Shown here in pieces: positions 31,558 to 43,859 of a DNA stretch of 64,000 bases. The notes under the pieces were generated by a model. The model made no database searches. It saw only the letters and a list, made by a program, of their open reading frames with translations, and was not told the origin of the DNA. Position 1 is the first letter of the stretch. Each line of letters opens with the position of its first letter. The DNA is taken from positions 310,001-374,000 of the forward strand of contig NC_088943.1 of the NCBI RefSeq assembly GCF_033473495.1, written 5' to 3'. Source of the stretch: Cercospora beticola. Its lineage: Eukaryota; Ascomycota; Dothideomycetes; Mycosphaerellales; Mycosphaerellaceae. The position numbers and the translations under genes were made by a program.

Positions 31558-32674
31558 TTGCAGCTCCAAGACTCCAAGACATGCCTTCGGTTGCTCCACG
31601 GCTCCGGAGCTGAGCATCGTCAATTTTGTGCACCGTGTCAGCACCCAAACAATGCAACCAACATTCCAATTCTCAACGGAGCTGCAAACCCGCTCCAGCA
31701 GACCCTCGGCCGCACCGTTTTGAGACGCGATCCACCTACCGGCGACGGCGCATCATCAAATCACTGCAAGAAGGCCGCCCTCAAGGAGAATGATTGCAAG
31801 AAGACGAAGGCACAGCGGAACCCATGCGTGAACGAGCTCGATGAACCGTTCGCACGCACCGCGGACAGTTCGACGTCTGACGCTTCCCCTCTCAGGAGCG
31901 ATCACCGCGAGGTTCAGGTCCTGAGCCGCAGCAAGGACTTCCGCAAGGATACTGCTGGGGTTGAGAAGTCTCCCAAGAGGGGCGGCTGTCGCGACTACGA
32001 GCCCCCATTTAAGTATCTCCCTGTCCGCAAGCGATCCGTCTTGCCGAAGCGATTTGGCGATGAAAAGCTCGCTCGCCAGAGCGAGGAAGATGTTGCAACG
32101 AATGCCGTGGAGAGCTCTGCAGTGGTTGGCGATCCCGCAAGTGAACCTGCTGCCGACGCAGACGAACCGGAGACTTGGAATCTTGTATCTACCTCCTTGG
32201 TCACAGATACCGACACCTCATCATGGAAAAATATAGTGCCCATCTCAGCTGCCACCAGTGTCGAAGACGAACAGTATTCGCCGCCGAAGTACAGCATCTC
32301 AGACCCCTCAGACACCGGAGAGATTGAAGAGGAGGAGTATGATGAGTAGTGGTCAGGGCAACCGCAAGAAGGTTGATGGCGGCGTCCCCATCGTCGCATG
32401 AAGCATTGAAGCACCGACCGCAACAAGGATCGCTACATCCCAGCTGTCAAGCCGAAGAGCACACCTCACGTCACTATCGAGGAGGTTGTCCACGAGGAGG
32501 CTAAGCACGAGTCACGTTTCGCCGTTGCCTGCCGGATCAAGCGCCGCGACCTTGAGCCTCGAGGGCTGGCTGATCCGCATGCGAGGCGCAACAATGAACG
32601 CCAGAACAGCTCCACAGCGAACATAGCGATTCCTGACTTCGAGCAAGACGCCTCAAGCTGCTCGCAATCTTGAT
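31558..32674 (+). pseudogene. broken or unusually spliced hydrophilic ORF
   Basis: One frame is open from 31558 (after a stop near 31530) to a TAG at 32347-32349. After a short stretch with two more stops (near 32374 and 32407) the same frame is open again to 32674. No ATG occurs in the first 263 codons, so this is an exon of a larger gene or a remnant. The product is hydrophilic with Lys/Asp/Glu/Ser-rich parts. The later part carries a TIEEVVHEEAKHES segment. I could not find an intron of length divisible by three that removes the stops, so decay is the better reading. Confidence 0.4.
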
Positions 32675-32907
32675 GAAATCACAGAGACTCCAGCTCGCAC
32701 ACAGATCGTGACAGTTGAAGTGTCTAGTTTGTTGATTCTGCAAAGCGAAGCTTGGATCACCAACACGATCTCTCCGACCGAGTACATCGACAACCGCAGT
32801 GTACATGACATTGTTGCAAGATGTGTCCTCAGCCTTGACGCCTTCCTGTGCCACATCTCTAACGGCACGTCTTCGTACTACATCATTCGGAACGAGCAGT
32901 GAGACTG

Positions 32908-33468
32908 ATGAGTTACCAGACAGCCTCCAGCGACTACCCCGTCACCAAAGCGACACTGCTCAACCCAGAATGTACAAGACCACAGCAGCAGAGCATCGAC
33001 TCCACTCAGCAGCCACGAAACTCCTGCTCAAGTCTAAGTGCCATCAACTTCGACCTCGCCCAACAACTAGAGAAGGCAGAACAAGGTCTCGAACGCAGGC
33101 ACGCGTCTATGGCAGAAATGAAGGAGGACCTGGTTCGACTGTGGAAGGGATCCAAGGAACAAGAGGCCAAGCGAGAAGAGGCGGAAGCTGAGAGCAAGCG
33201 GCTTCGCACCCTTGTCGACCGACTCAGCAACACTTCCGCTCGACGCGGCCGGCACAGAAGCCGTCTTGCCAGGCCTCCGCGAACGAACGATGGCGGCCCT
33301 TTCCCCCACAGCGTCCGTGGCATACGATCGATAACGACCATGGTTGTGACAGCGATCTTCTTTGCCGACAACGCAGATGGCCAGCACGATTCCGCCGCCA
33401 CCCCGCGTTCATCAGGCAAGAGCATCCCGGGACACGAAGGGCAGCGTGGCTTCGTTCACATCTCTTGA
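32908..33468 (+). CDS. doubtful coiled-coil ORF
   Basis: An ATG at 32908 starts a 186-codon frame. Residues about 45-110 form a strong heptad-like coiled coil rich in Glu, Lys, Arg, Leu and Gln (for example LAQQLEKAEQGLERRHASM). After that the composition changes to Arg/Pro/Thr-rich, as if the frame had been lost near 33250. It may be a coding remnant, with the coiled coil as its last readable part. Confidence 0.3.
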   Translation: MSYQTASSDYPVTKATLLNPECTRPQQQSIDSTQQPRNSCSSLSAINFDLAQQLEKAEQGLERRHASMAEMKEDLVRLWKGSKEQEAKREEAEAESKRLRTLVDRLSNTSARRGRHRSRLARPPRTNDGGPFPHSVRGIRSITTMVVTAIFFADNADGQHDSAATPRSSGKSIPGHEGQRGFVHIS

Positions 33469-36400
33469 AGCTGTTTGGTTTCGGGGGATGTGGACGAAGC
33501 CAAGCTGGGCTTCGTGTCCCGAGGTGTTTGTGCCAGATCTTCGCCCAGGTCTACAGAGTTACACACCACTTCAGCTCACAAAAGGCTGTGAAGGCAAAGT
33601 GGAGGCAGCGCTCAGCGCAAGGCTAAGAGCGAGGATGTGTGTCGCAATCGCGATAGCAATCCCGAAGTGGCCGAATACGCTACAGAATGGACGAAGCTGC
33701 AGCGTCAACGAAGGACACAAAGCTGCTCAAGCGGCCGCCCAGACAGTGATCAGGTCTTTAAGCTCTCCGGCGGGATGTTCGATGAGTGGAGGCTACGGCT
33801 TCACCGCACGCATCTCTTTGACTGCCTGATATCTGAGAGGGCGAGCGGTGTCCAACGTTGACGCTGGCTGGACGTCGGGCACTGAGACCACAGGTACTGT
33901 AGACCATCAAGAAGGCGACTGTCACTGCTCTTCTCGCTGACGATGCGCCCACAGGGTCCTCATGGGTTTGAGACGATGATCGACATTGCGAACACATCAC
34001 TCGCTCCCGCCAGGTCGCCCTCGTACCATCTTGAACATGACGGGCTTCGGAGTGCAAACATTGGATGCGAAGAAGTCGACGCTCTTCTGATGATGCTCAC
34101 AAGCTACAACATCTGTTTGCCATCTGGGAGCGACCGCTGGAGCCAAGGCCTCCGAGGGAACCAATGCCGTCAAGCATCGAACTTGGAATCGAGCTGGCAA
34201 CAAGAACAGCCTGCTGACCAGGCAAAAGTGCACGCGCCTGCGGTGGGAGGCTTACCAACAACAACCCAGGAGCCGCGAATTATCAGCTGATGACTGGCAA
34301 TGATTGACGACAGCAAAAAGCGACCCTGAGAAGACTCATCGCTCGAGCGTTCGAGCATCTCACGTACAACGGCATTCGTGGTGGCGGTACGTATCTGCGG
34401 CAAGGTCCAACGGGCGCTAGACACTGGTATCACTACTCCTGCCAGGTCATGTTGTGGCATGCGAACCAGGAGCGACTGCTCGTCTGGACCGACAGCAGGC
34501 GACCTCGTGATTGTCGATGAAGATACTCAACAATTCTCTCGCACAACTTCATCCACATCCACGGGATCACCGGCATATGCCAGATCTCTTCAGAAGTACT
34601 GTGCCTTCTCGCGCAGTTGCCTCAACTTTTTGATGCCCTTCGATGATAGCGTACAAGCAATGGAAGTAAGTCAACATCAAGAACTGGAGAGGCAGATCCG
34701 CTTGAGGAGTACGGCAAGTTAATCGAATGAGAACAGCGACTCTGATCTACGAGCCAAGAGGAGAACGACCGGTGTGGACAATGCTAAGGGCACTGGAATG
34801 GTAAGCGGCAAGCAGGATAAAACTGGTATGAGTGGTGGCGGGGGCGTCGCACTAAGAGACAAAAAATGAACAGCAATGCGAGAGCTGCGAAAGAGAAAGG
34901 CGCATCTACATGGGATGCAACGACGTTGTGATTGGACAGTGAGGACCGAGCTTGAGGGAAGGGGATTGGACAAAACACGGTGCAAGACAAAGGCTCTGCT
35001 CTCGAGCCTGCCGCAGCAGAAGGAGTGCACAAAAGGCTGCGGCGATGCCGAGAGCTCGATCTATGGGCAGGGGAACAATGTCAGCGCATAGCGAGACGGA
35101 TTCGGAGTCCTATACACGGTACTGACGGCCATCTGATTGCTGAACAAAATCGACCGCAGTCTCTCAATGCGGGAAGGCAAGGTCTCATCCGAGGCGGAGT
35201 TTGTCGGCATCAGCGAACGTCGGCTTGACGCTGACGCTGAAACCACCACGATACCTTTCGCCCATGACCCCACCTGACAACAAAGGCTGCAGGGCACGTC
35301 ACCATCCAAGGACTATGGAAGCAACCCGCGCTGCGAAATACTTCCCCTTCGGCGACGGCCCTTGCCCCCACCATCTAATGGAATAGCCAGAGCTGTCATC
35401 AGTAATGTTCCAGCGTAGCAAGCTTCAATCCTCTCCCATGCTCTAGCTCTCTCCTCTCCGGCCCAGCTTTCCTCACCTCTGACTGATCAAATAGACCTAT
35501 CCAGACACACGATGGTGCAGAGCCGGCCGTGAGAGCATTTCTCATTTAACTTGGAGGCACGAGTCTGCTGGGCAACGTTTCCGCCAATCTGACGCAGAGC
35601 ACTGTCGTTATCGATCTCGCTGCGGCACACCTGGCATTCTCTTCTTGACAGGCAAACGAAGTGGGACAACGAAAGTGATGGGATATGAGGCTCGCATCGG
35701 CGAGGCCTGGTCGTGGACAGCAAGACAGCTCTCTGGAATCAGCTCCTTTTCCATCAACGACTTTCGTTCTTTGCTTCACATCGCATTCTTGTAGAGCTGA
35801 GAGTTCATAGCGAGGGAAGCGTGATACATGGTGAAGGCGACGCTCGTTGAATCGCTCGATCATAGCAATGGCGCCGCATCTATCGCGCAGGGCGATCGAA
35901 AAAAAGATATCTGGCGCCAAGGAGGGAGGTGTCGCAAAGATTTGAAAGGGAGGTCGAGCCTTAGAGGTCAAGTGACGAAGATGAGATGACAGATGAAATG
36001 CGAAGGGCGATGACAAACGTATTGGGGGATGTGTATGGCATCAGGTCCAGGTCACGGCGTACGAACAACGGGTTGGAGGCGCCCAGGCCGAGAGTAGTAT
36101 CAGAGTCTTCTCTACCGCAATTCTGCGATTCTTGTCTTCAACAGTAGTAACTCCTTGACCCATACAACAGATCAAAATCATACCGGTGCTCTGCAGAAAT
36201 TCGCCGGCTTTGTTCCACAACGATGGCCGGATGCAGCACATGCAGACTGTTGAAAAGATACGCGAGGATGTGAACAAAGAAGAGCTGACAGCTTCTGCCG
36301 GCAGCACGGTGTCATTGCTGTAGGATTTCTCATAGAGCTGAATTGGAGAACCAATCTGAGATTTGCGCCATGGGGACAGTCCTCAGTTCAAGGCTGGTAT

Positions 36401-37431
36401 CAGAGGCGGCGAGCCGAACGCGATCGATAAAAACGGAATGCTATCGTCGCCTCGTCTGCTCAGGTTGGACCTATCGTGCCCTCAGCCGATTGTTGGATGC
36501 GAGTACTACTATTGGAAGCTGCGATTGGGTTGGCAGTTTGGCGTTTCGAATGTCAACGTTTTCAGCCAGCGAGCCGTCGGAAGCGTGATTTCTGCTCCCA
36601 CAACTGAGCTCCCGTGTCTTTACAACGCTCTGAAGATGAATACTGGGATGGGCGCGGCCTGGAAGATCAAGCGACGTGGACGGCTGGGAATTCGCAAGCT
36701 CGTTCCTTTCGTCGTGCTGACAAGGCATTTGTAAGTAGCGCTTTGAACCGTGTAAAGAGGGTCTGAAGGGTGCTGAACTATAATAGTACACCTTGTTAAT
36801 CCTTGTATCGTAGCATAGACATTGAGCGTGAGAGCTGTCTGAGGGCTCCAGTTGTGTGTGGCTGCGCGACCCCTGCTTAGCGTGCAGCCTCGATATCCCG
36901 TTCCTGCAAGCTGCGCAGTGACATGTTCACAAGGCCAAACACTCTATCTTTCGGAATACCATCTCTTCCAGCGCTTCATCCAGCGGACTTGCACCAAATC
37001 AGGACAATCACCACGAGCAGCGAGGCTCAAGCGGAAGACTCTGTTGCCAGCGAGCGATAATCCGGACGAGCAATAACAACGAGAATCGACTTGCACCGTC
37101 TTGAGGTAGCGCAATCGTAGTCACCTGGAAGAGCAGCGATTGACTGACCACCAACTAGAGCGAGCCCCCTTGTCATACAGGAACCATCTCTGAGCAAGCC
37201 TCCTGGTTCCGCGAAGGCTGCGGATAGAGCAGCATCCCCAGTCGCTCTTGACAGCACAAATGGTACAGCACAGTGTGCCGCGGGTACTGGGGAGCCTTCT
37301 TGAGATGGCGCAAGAAGAGGTGTTCGCCGCTCAAGGTCTAGGAAGCTAAGGACCTCGAGAACAATCGTGCGAAGTATCTGCAATGCCGGGACACCAACAC
37401 ATCATGGCGCAAGTGAGTATCGTCTCCATGA
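33469..37431. other. gene-poor stretch, no convincing gene
   Basis: About 4 kb in which no frame combines a good start, coherent composition and length. The longest open frames are 100-156 codons and overlap on both strands (for example 35546-36016 minus and 36363-36734 plus). I do not call them. Confidence 0.4.
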
Positions 37432-37878
37432 TGCAGCTTCAATCTGCGAAAGGCCTGTCGGACATCAGCCTCCTCTCTGCCAACGGCTCTCGACAGGACT
37501 CCCTACTTCGATCGACATCAATTCCATCGCCGCAAATGCGAACATGACAAGGCTGCCCACGAGTCCGACAGCTGTGGCTCAATTGCAACACCACGATCAG
37601 ATACCCAGGATTGGATCTGTAGACACTGTGAACGCCTTTCCGAGCGCCAGTGTCTGTTCAGTCAGTACCGCGACCATTGCACCCAAGTAAACATCAACTG
37701 ACAGGTCGCTGAATTAGTGGACATTGCTTCATCGCAGAACCTGCTGAGATCACCCGCAGACTACAATCTTACGCTTCCACCACAGACGTACGCCGCTCCT
37801 CCACACGCGTCCCTTCTGCGAAAGACGCTCTCTGACGAACTATGTGCCTACGGCCTGCCGACCAGCCGCTTCAGCTGA
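37432..37878 (+). pseudogene. Cys/His-rich exon-like remnant with one in-frame stop
   Basis: One frame is open from 37432 to a TGA at 37699-37701 and then on to a TGA at 37876-37878, interrupted only once in 149 codons. The first part contains KCEHDKAAHESDSC and WICRHCERLSERQC, a Cys/His density typical of zinc-binding folds. The second part is ordinary in composition. There is no ATG at the start. It may be a remnant of a zinc-finger-type gene; no named family can be assigned. Confidence 0.35.
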
Positions 37879-40800
37879 GAACACGATGACATTGGACATC
37901 TGAGGCCCAGGCCGATGTCGAAGCCGGCAGCATGGAGGAGTGCAGGCAAGAAATAGGAGAAGGACGCGAGGATAAGTAAGTGCATGAGCAAGCGCCTGCT
38001 CTCCAACTCCCGAGAGTTTACCCGCAGGCAGCATTCGGGCTACGAAGCGGCTTCATTCCACAGCATGACAACTCCATATGGTCAAGCTGCGGTATTCGAG
38101 CAAAAGAGCGATCTTGCATCCCAGCAATATTGAGGAAGACACGGTGCGAGACACGGTGCGAGCAGCTTGTGTGAACAACTGAGCAGCCTGCTCTTGACGC
38201 AGCTGAACATTCTGCTTGGAGGAAGAGGCGTACAGGAGGAAGTGGACATCACAATCGCACAACCTCCCGAAGACGACGCGTGAAGCGATATCCATGCCGC
38301 CCTTCATCTCTATGACTGCCCCATGTTCGCGGCACGCTGCACCCGCTCCAGGTCAAAGTCCATCAAGGCAATGACCATGCATCTTCGAGAGACAGTACTG
38401 GCTTCATGCAAGCGCAAGACTGCCAAATCGATGGACCAGGAGCCCTCTCAGCAAGACGATAAGCATTACTCCGAGGACTTCGGCGGGCACCTACCTGGTT
38501 GTTTCGGCTGCCTCGTCCATGGTCCGCTCTTCGACATCACCTGCAGCTGCAGGTCGACGCCAACTTCGGCGACGGCTTGCTAGGGTCTTCCGACTATCAA
38601 CAGACAGTGCAGACTTGATGAAGTGACAGCAGCATGTCAGCTACTATCCACGACCAAGCTAACTCCACATCATCGCCTTCGATGCTCCGTCTACATCGTT
38701 TTGGAGCCGTCTAAATCATTTTCGTCGCATCCCTCCAATCACGACATCAATACTGCGACGCGTGCACCGCAGGGATCCGCCAACACCGCCTGATCGATGC
38801 ATAGGAAAGACGAGGAGATGCCTTGCGCAAGAGGCAGCACGAGCATGGGTGCGGGACAGTATGCTCGAAAAGCAAGCTCCAGCTTGGTCAATCAAATACG
38901 AAATGAAGAACACCCGATACCTGCGCTTTTGATCGAGACTGCCGGTACCGTGAAACTGATTGCAAGACCTACGATATGCTCTACTGAGCCAGCAGCGATG
39001 CAAAGATTGGTCTAGTAGTCAACAGAGACAGTCCTTGCGACTCGATCCCGCCGATGCGCTGCGTGCCATCCATACTTGAGCCAACAATACGCAGCGCCCA
39101 CACTGGCCATAAAAGAATCCCACTTCAAAGAATCTTGCACCAAAAACGACAATGCGCCGAGATGACGAACTCTGCACGACCGCTCGTGAGATACTGGCAA
39201 GCTCGACCAACTACGATCTTTCGAGGCTAGTCTGCTGCCACTGTGAACGCATCCGGGATTGATCTTTCGCAGTGCTGGCAAGCATGGCACTCACAGTTCC
39301 GCAAGACCCGCAGCATTGCGATATATGTCCCTTCATTGCAAAACCACGATCGACTTGACTAGCCTGAACAGGTCCTGGAAAGACACCAGCGGGCAGAAAG
39401 TAAGTCGACAAGCATTTCTGAAGTCTACATGGCTCGACGGATTCTGGGGTTTCGAAGAATTCGTCTACGATGGGCGTCATCCTTGCTGTTGAATGTCTCT
39501 GCAGAACAAACATCCCACAAATTCGGCGTCGCTCAGGTGAAATTTACGCTTACTGTTCAGGGAAACAAAGCGGCAATGTTGTCAATAACAACCCAAGATG
39601 AATAGAGAATGAGGGAGCTTGGGAACAGGGCAGGTGGTTCACCGTAGGCCATACTTGTCGCAAAGCCATCAACATCACTTCCGCATCTGCCACGAAGGCT
39701 CATTCTGCTCGTCTGAAGCAGTGCTACAATCTTCAGAGGGGTTGACGCGAGCAAGAGCTCGACCAAGAAGTCCAAGCCACCGGAGGCGCAGACGAAGAAG
39801 AAAGCTGAGGACGTGAACAGTCGGCCGAACAACTGATCTGGCATCGGCTTCGCCATAGCTAGCAGCCCTCGCCTCGGAGCAGCAAGATCGTGGTCACAAA
39901 GGACAACTTCATACAAAACGAGGTCGAGAAGGATTCTGATCTGCTGTCCGAACTCATGGAAGACATGAAGGAGGGCGCGGTCAATAACGGCGTTGTTGAG
40001 GATGTCGCCATATCCGACCTGGAGAAGAAAGGCATCGACACAACTCGTTACTGGAGCGTTGATGGCGCTCGTATCTGCGTGGCAATGAACAACAGCAGGA
40101 TTTTTGACAGAAGCAGACAGGTGGCTTCCATCGTCACCTGCAGCAACAAGTTCGAAAACTCGTTGACGACTGTCGTTGCCCAACCTCCATACAACACCGG
40201 CTACATGGTACGACTAGTGCCTTGTCAACAAAGCAGCCTCGCTCGTCTCGATACAGCTTGATGCGTTGCTTCTTTCCGTCAAGGCTCTCCTGTATGGTTC
40301 CGTATTAGCATACCCTATATCAGTGGCAGGACTATGCAAGTACGGCATTATACAGCAGGGCGTTCACAGAAATGAGCAGTGCATCAAAGTGTACGGAGAC
40401 GGAAATGGCTACATTACTGGCGGGGCTTTGGATGAATGCTTGGAGTGGGAACGCGAGGATGCCGGTGTGGGCAAGCCCGACTGCTTTGAGCTGTGCTGGG
40501 TGGAGTGGAGGAGATTGAGCACAGGTACGGAAAGAGCATGGTCGATACGGGGCGAGCATCGGCGTTGAAGGGCAAGACTTTGATGCGGCAGGACGAAGAC
40601 ATCGGAGAGGATGTGAGGAAACGAAGAATCCGAGCCGGCTGGCTCGTGGGACGCTGTTCGCCTCTGCCCACTATGGAGCAAGAGGACATGAAGGAGACTT
40701 TGGAGACTCGACGATTACACGACAGCATAAGCGCCACGTCCACACTGGCCTGCGTGCAGCACAGATTGACAGATGACGATCTCTGGCAAACGGCTCGAAG

Positions 40801-42815
40801 CTGCCGTCTGCATCGAGCGCGAGCCGAGACCCCATCCTCCTTGTGTATGCCAGAGGCCGTCGACACAGGCATGATGCAGAGGACTCCAAGAAGTGAGGCA
40901 GCGCTCATTACCATGGAACGAAGGAACGTTTCTGCCTTGCCATGGGGCAAGGCGAGTAGCTTGGATGTTCACACCGAAAGATGAGCGTGCCTACACCATG
41001 GCATGTGGAATGGGCGAATTGAGGAGAATCATTGGGTTGTAGTAGGCAGCTAGCGTTCATATCGAGCAAGCGCTGGGCAGATCAGGTTATTAGACGCGTT
41101 ATGGCCAGCACCTGAGCACAGTATTGTTGCAGATTCTTTAGCGTCTTCAACGTAAACGTCCACAAACGCCACAATATCAAAGCAGCAGGTCAATCCAAAT
41201 TCAGTCGCTCTAAGAGATAATGAGAAACAAATGCTCTCACTTGAATGCTGCCTACGATGACGGTCCATCAATGCTTGTATGCTGAGAGAACTGAGTGGCA
41301 GTGCTCGTAGAACGAGAACGAGAACCCTTCAGCAATTTTTGGTGGACGGGAGAGTGCAATTCCGCTCCACATCCAAACCATGTCATTTTGGCTACGTAAA
41401 GAAACAGCTTCAACGGCTGTTGTATCGGAAGTGATATGCAGTTTTCCCGTGTTCAGAATGAAGAGAAAGGGCCACGATGAAAATGACGACCTTTAACGTT
41501 CGGGATTTCAGTTCGTGTCTAGATCCTGTCAAATGTAAGATCAGGAGAGAAGATCTAATCGTGCTGCCAGAACGAGGGTGTCGTGGAATTCGAGAACAGA
41601 GACAGCAATGTGAAGGGAAGATATGCTTCGGCAGGGCTGGTATCGAGGATGCTACGCAAGAACTTTCAATGGACCATTGATCAAACCTCATCCCGCCTAC
41701 TCTCTATCTGCTGGCGAACTGCAGCCTGACCCTGACACCCAGCAGCAGATTGCGACAAGCCACTGCTGTCGTTGTCAGCGGCAGCTTTCAAAAGACGCAG
41801 CACATGTTGTCAGAAGTATCCTCGCTGCCTGACCCATAGTTGTTATTCTCGTTTCGTTTTCTCCATGTGCCCTCTTCGCTTCCTCGACGCGTTTCGATTG
41901 GCTCGACAAGAAGCTACACATGCAAACAGCATCTTCTGAACAAGCCACTGTCGCCTGTAAGGCTGCCCCAAGTGAGCACATGCGTTTGCTAGAGCTGCGG
42001 TGAGTCTAGCGGCGTGTGCAAGGCTTGGCACCAGCATAACTTCCAGCTCGCCGCCCGCTCAATTCTGTCTTCCTTTCCATCGACACCACAACACCAGCTT
42101 CCATCGACGGTCACTTCACCCACTCACATCCATCGACCCTTCTCTCTCCCAGTCCTCATCACTTCACTCCATCGAAACACCGCCGGCGCCTCATTGAGAG
42201 GCCGCCCAAACTCCTTGAGTACTCACTCGGCACCTCCTGGATCACTTGGTAAGTTCGCCTGCTCGATCCGCCTTCCTGCCGCTGATTCTCTTCTTACTAG
42301 TCCCCATTGAGCTCAGTCAGCGCCACCTCACCGTCACGAGCGCAAGCACGGCACAAGCGCCATCAGCTGTCAACTTCCTACAACCAACCTCTTCACATGC
42401 TCGAGTTCCATGTGCGCTCAGCAGCTGAAGATTGACCGAGTCACCGCATTCACCCAAACCCTGGATGAGTCAGCGTCCGTCCTTCGACTTACCTCTGGCC
42501 GTCCTTCGACTTCACTTTCAATCTTCTTCATCAACATCAACTTCGACCTTCCATTACCATCAACCTCAGTCGACACCACTCATAACCACCCTCGTCACTC
42601 ACTTCGTCCACCGACACCACCAATGCGTCTCCAGCACAAGCGCTGTCGCCGAACTTCGCGCCGATCAGCAGAGACTTCCACTTCAATTGGCCCAAGTCAA
42701 GGTTCGTCCCCCTCCATCGCCCACCCCTTCTGCCTGATACTGACTACTCTTAGGCCTTCGCCTCCTCACTGCTCGCCCTCACTCCACCAGCATTCGCCGC
42801 TCACTGGTCATCTCA
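37879..42815. other. gene-poor stretch with isolated exon-like frames
   Basis: No intact gene is supported. Exon-like frames include 39863-40261 (+), hydrophilic with an ENDSD-type acidic part but lacking ATG. At 42250-42300 a good intron signal occurs (GTAAGT donor, CTGAT branch, CTAG acceptor), and a weaker one at about 42697-42752 (CTGAC branch, TTAG). These could be 5' UTR introns of the ORF at 42816. A short direct duplication of GACACGGTGCGA lies near 38140-38163. Confidence 0.4.
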
Positions 42816-43529
42816 ATGGCCAAGCAGCCCGAAGCCAGCCATTCCGCTGCGCTGAGCTCAGACAAGATCAAGCCTCCGCCTGCTACATTCCGTCCTCAAC
42901 CGCACCCACGAACGTCTTCTCTCCAGCCGACAGCCAACTTGACCGCCAAAGAAGATGTCACTTCGGCATCCCAGCTCGCTATCACAAACCTAGAGAAGCC
43001 AGCGCGTCCGCAACGTCGTCCCTCCTTCGACCGCAGCAACCTCAATGCCTTTCTGCTGTCCCAGATCGCCCACGACACTGGTTGGATCTCAACGAAGCGT
43101 GAGCCAAGAGCAATGAGAAATACCACAGTCAACAACAAGCCTACGGCTTTGTTCGTCGACGACTCCACGCTCGGTACCAGCACTTCTGCTGCCAACTGTG
43201 CCGATGGGAGCTTAAGTACCCGCGCCTCGTTCGCGAGGCAAGGGGTACATCTCTTTTTCAAGAGTACATTCGCCGTCTCGGTGGTGTTGCTGGTGCCTCG
43301 CACCGGATACATCTTCGCAGACGGTCGGTCGGCGGTTCTGAGCATGCCTACTGTCGTTGGCGCACCATCTTCCTTCGCGAGGCTGGGCAGAGCCACTGCC
43401 ACATTCCACGTGGTTTGGTCGTCGTTCGTCCTACCAGACGCACCGGCTACACCTTCGCGGATGGACGGATTACCACAGATCTCCTTCACAGACGATGCGT
43501 GCTGGTGTGCCAACCCGAACTCCGCATGA
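42816..43529 (+). CDS. hypothetical protein, doubtful 3' end
   Basis: ATG at 42816 starts a 237-codon frame. The first 95 residues are Ser/Pro/Gln-rich with a plausible ordered patch (FDRSNLNAFLLSQIAHDTGW). From about 43100 a second frame is open to 43651 and looks at least as coding-like (Cys, Tyr, Trp and Arg-rich), so a frameshift or unseen intron near 43100-43200 is possible. Leader introns may lie at 42250-42300 and 42697-42752. The 3' part overlaps a 140-bp tandem duplication. No family is recognised. It may be a recently damaged gene. Confidence 0.35.
   Translation: MAKQPEASHSAALSSDKIKPPPATFRPQPHPRTSSLQPTANLTAKEDVTSASQLAITNLEKPARPQRRPSFDRSNLNAFLLSQIAHDTGWISTKREPRAMRNTTVNNKPTALFVDDSTLGTSTSAANCADGSLSTRASFARQGVHLFFKSTFAVSVVLLVPRTGYIFADGRSAVLSMPTVVGAPSSFARLGRATATFHVVWSSFVLPDAPATPSRMDGLPQISFTDDACWCANPNSA
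43225..43510 (+). repeat. tandem duplication with about 140-bp period
   Basis: A TTCGCGAGG box recurs at about 43229 and 43374, and CACCGGATACATCTTCGCAG at 43301 matches CACCGGCTACACCTTCGCGG at 43441. The two copies are read in different frames but both encode RTGYxFADGR. Confidence 0.7.
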
Positions 43530-43699
43530 CGGCAACCTGGGTCTTGCGACATCCTGGTCTGACGAGCTACTGTCACATCTCACACGGCGTCCTGATGTTC
43601 ATCTTGCCTGACGACTCGGCTGTGCCTGGGCGGGCGTACGATGTACTGTGACGATGGGGAGCTTAACGACGCGCTGCTGCTAGCGCAAGGTCGCGGTGG

Positions 43700-43780
43700 A
43701 CTGGCAACAGCGTCACCGTGGCCTGACCTGGCAGCAGCGCAATTTTACCGCGAATTGGCAGCAGAGGAACTTCATTGCGT
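43700..43780 (+). repeat. three copies of a 27-bp coding-like minisatellite
   Basis: Three consecutive 27-bp units centred on CTGGCAACAGCG, CTGGCAGCAGCG and TTGGCAGCAGAG encode WQQRH, WQQRNF and WQQRNF in one frame. Confidence 0.7.
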
Positions 43781-43859
43781 TGCTGCCGTCCGAAGTCGAC
43801 ATCTTCAACGTTGGCGTTTGGCGTTGTGTATGGCTGGTCAACCACACACCACCATCAAC

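Noticed and set aside
39557..40183. 208-codon minus-strand frame
   Set aside because: Leu/Phe/Ala-rich composition typical of the reverse of a hydrophilic coding frame, and the plus strand is open with better composition over part of it.
23607..42815. A transposon explanation for the gene-poor tract
   Set aside because: I found no terminal repeats, reverse transcriptase, integrase or transposase motifs, and no AT-rich mutated blocks as left by repeat-induced point mutation.
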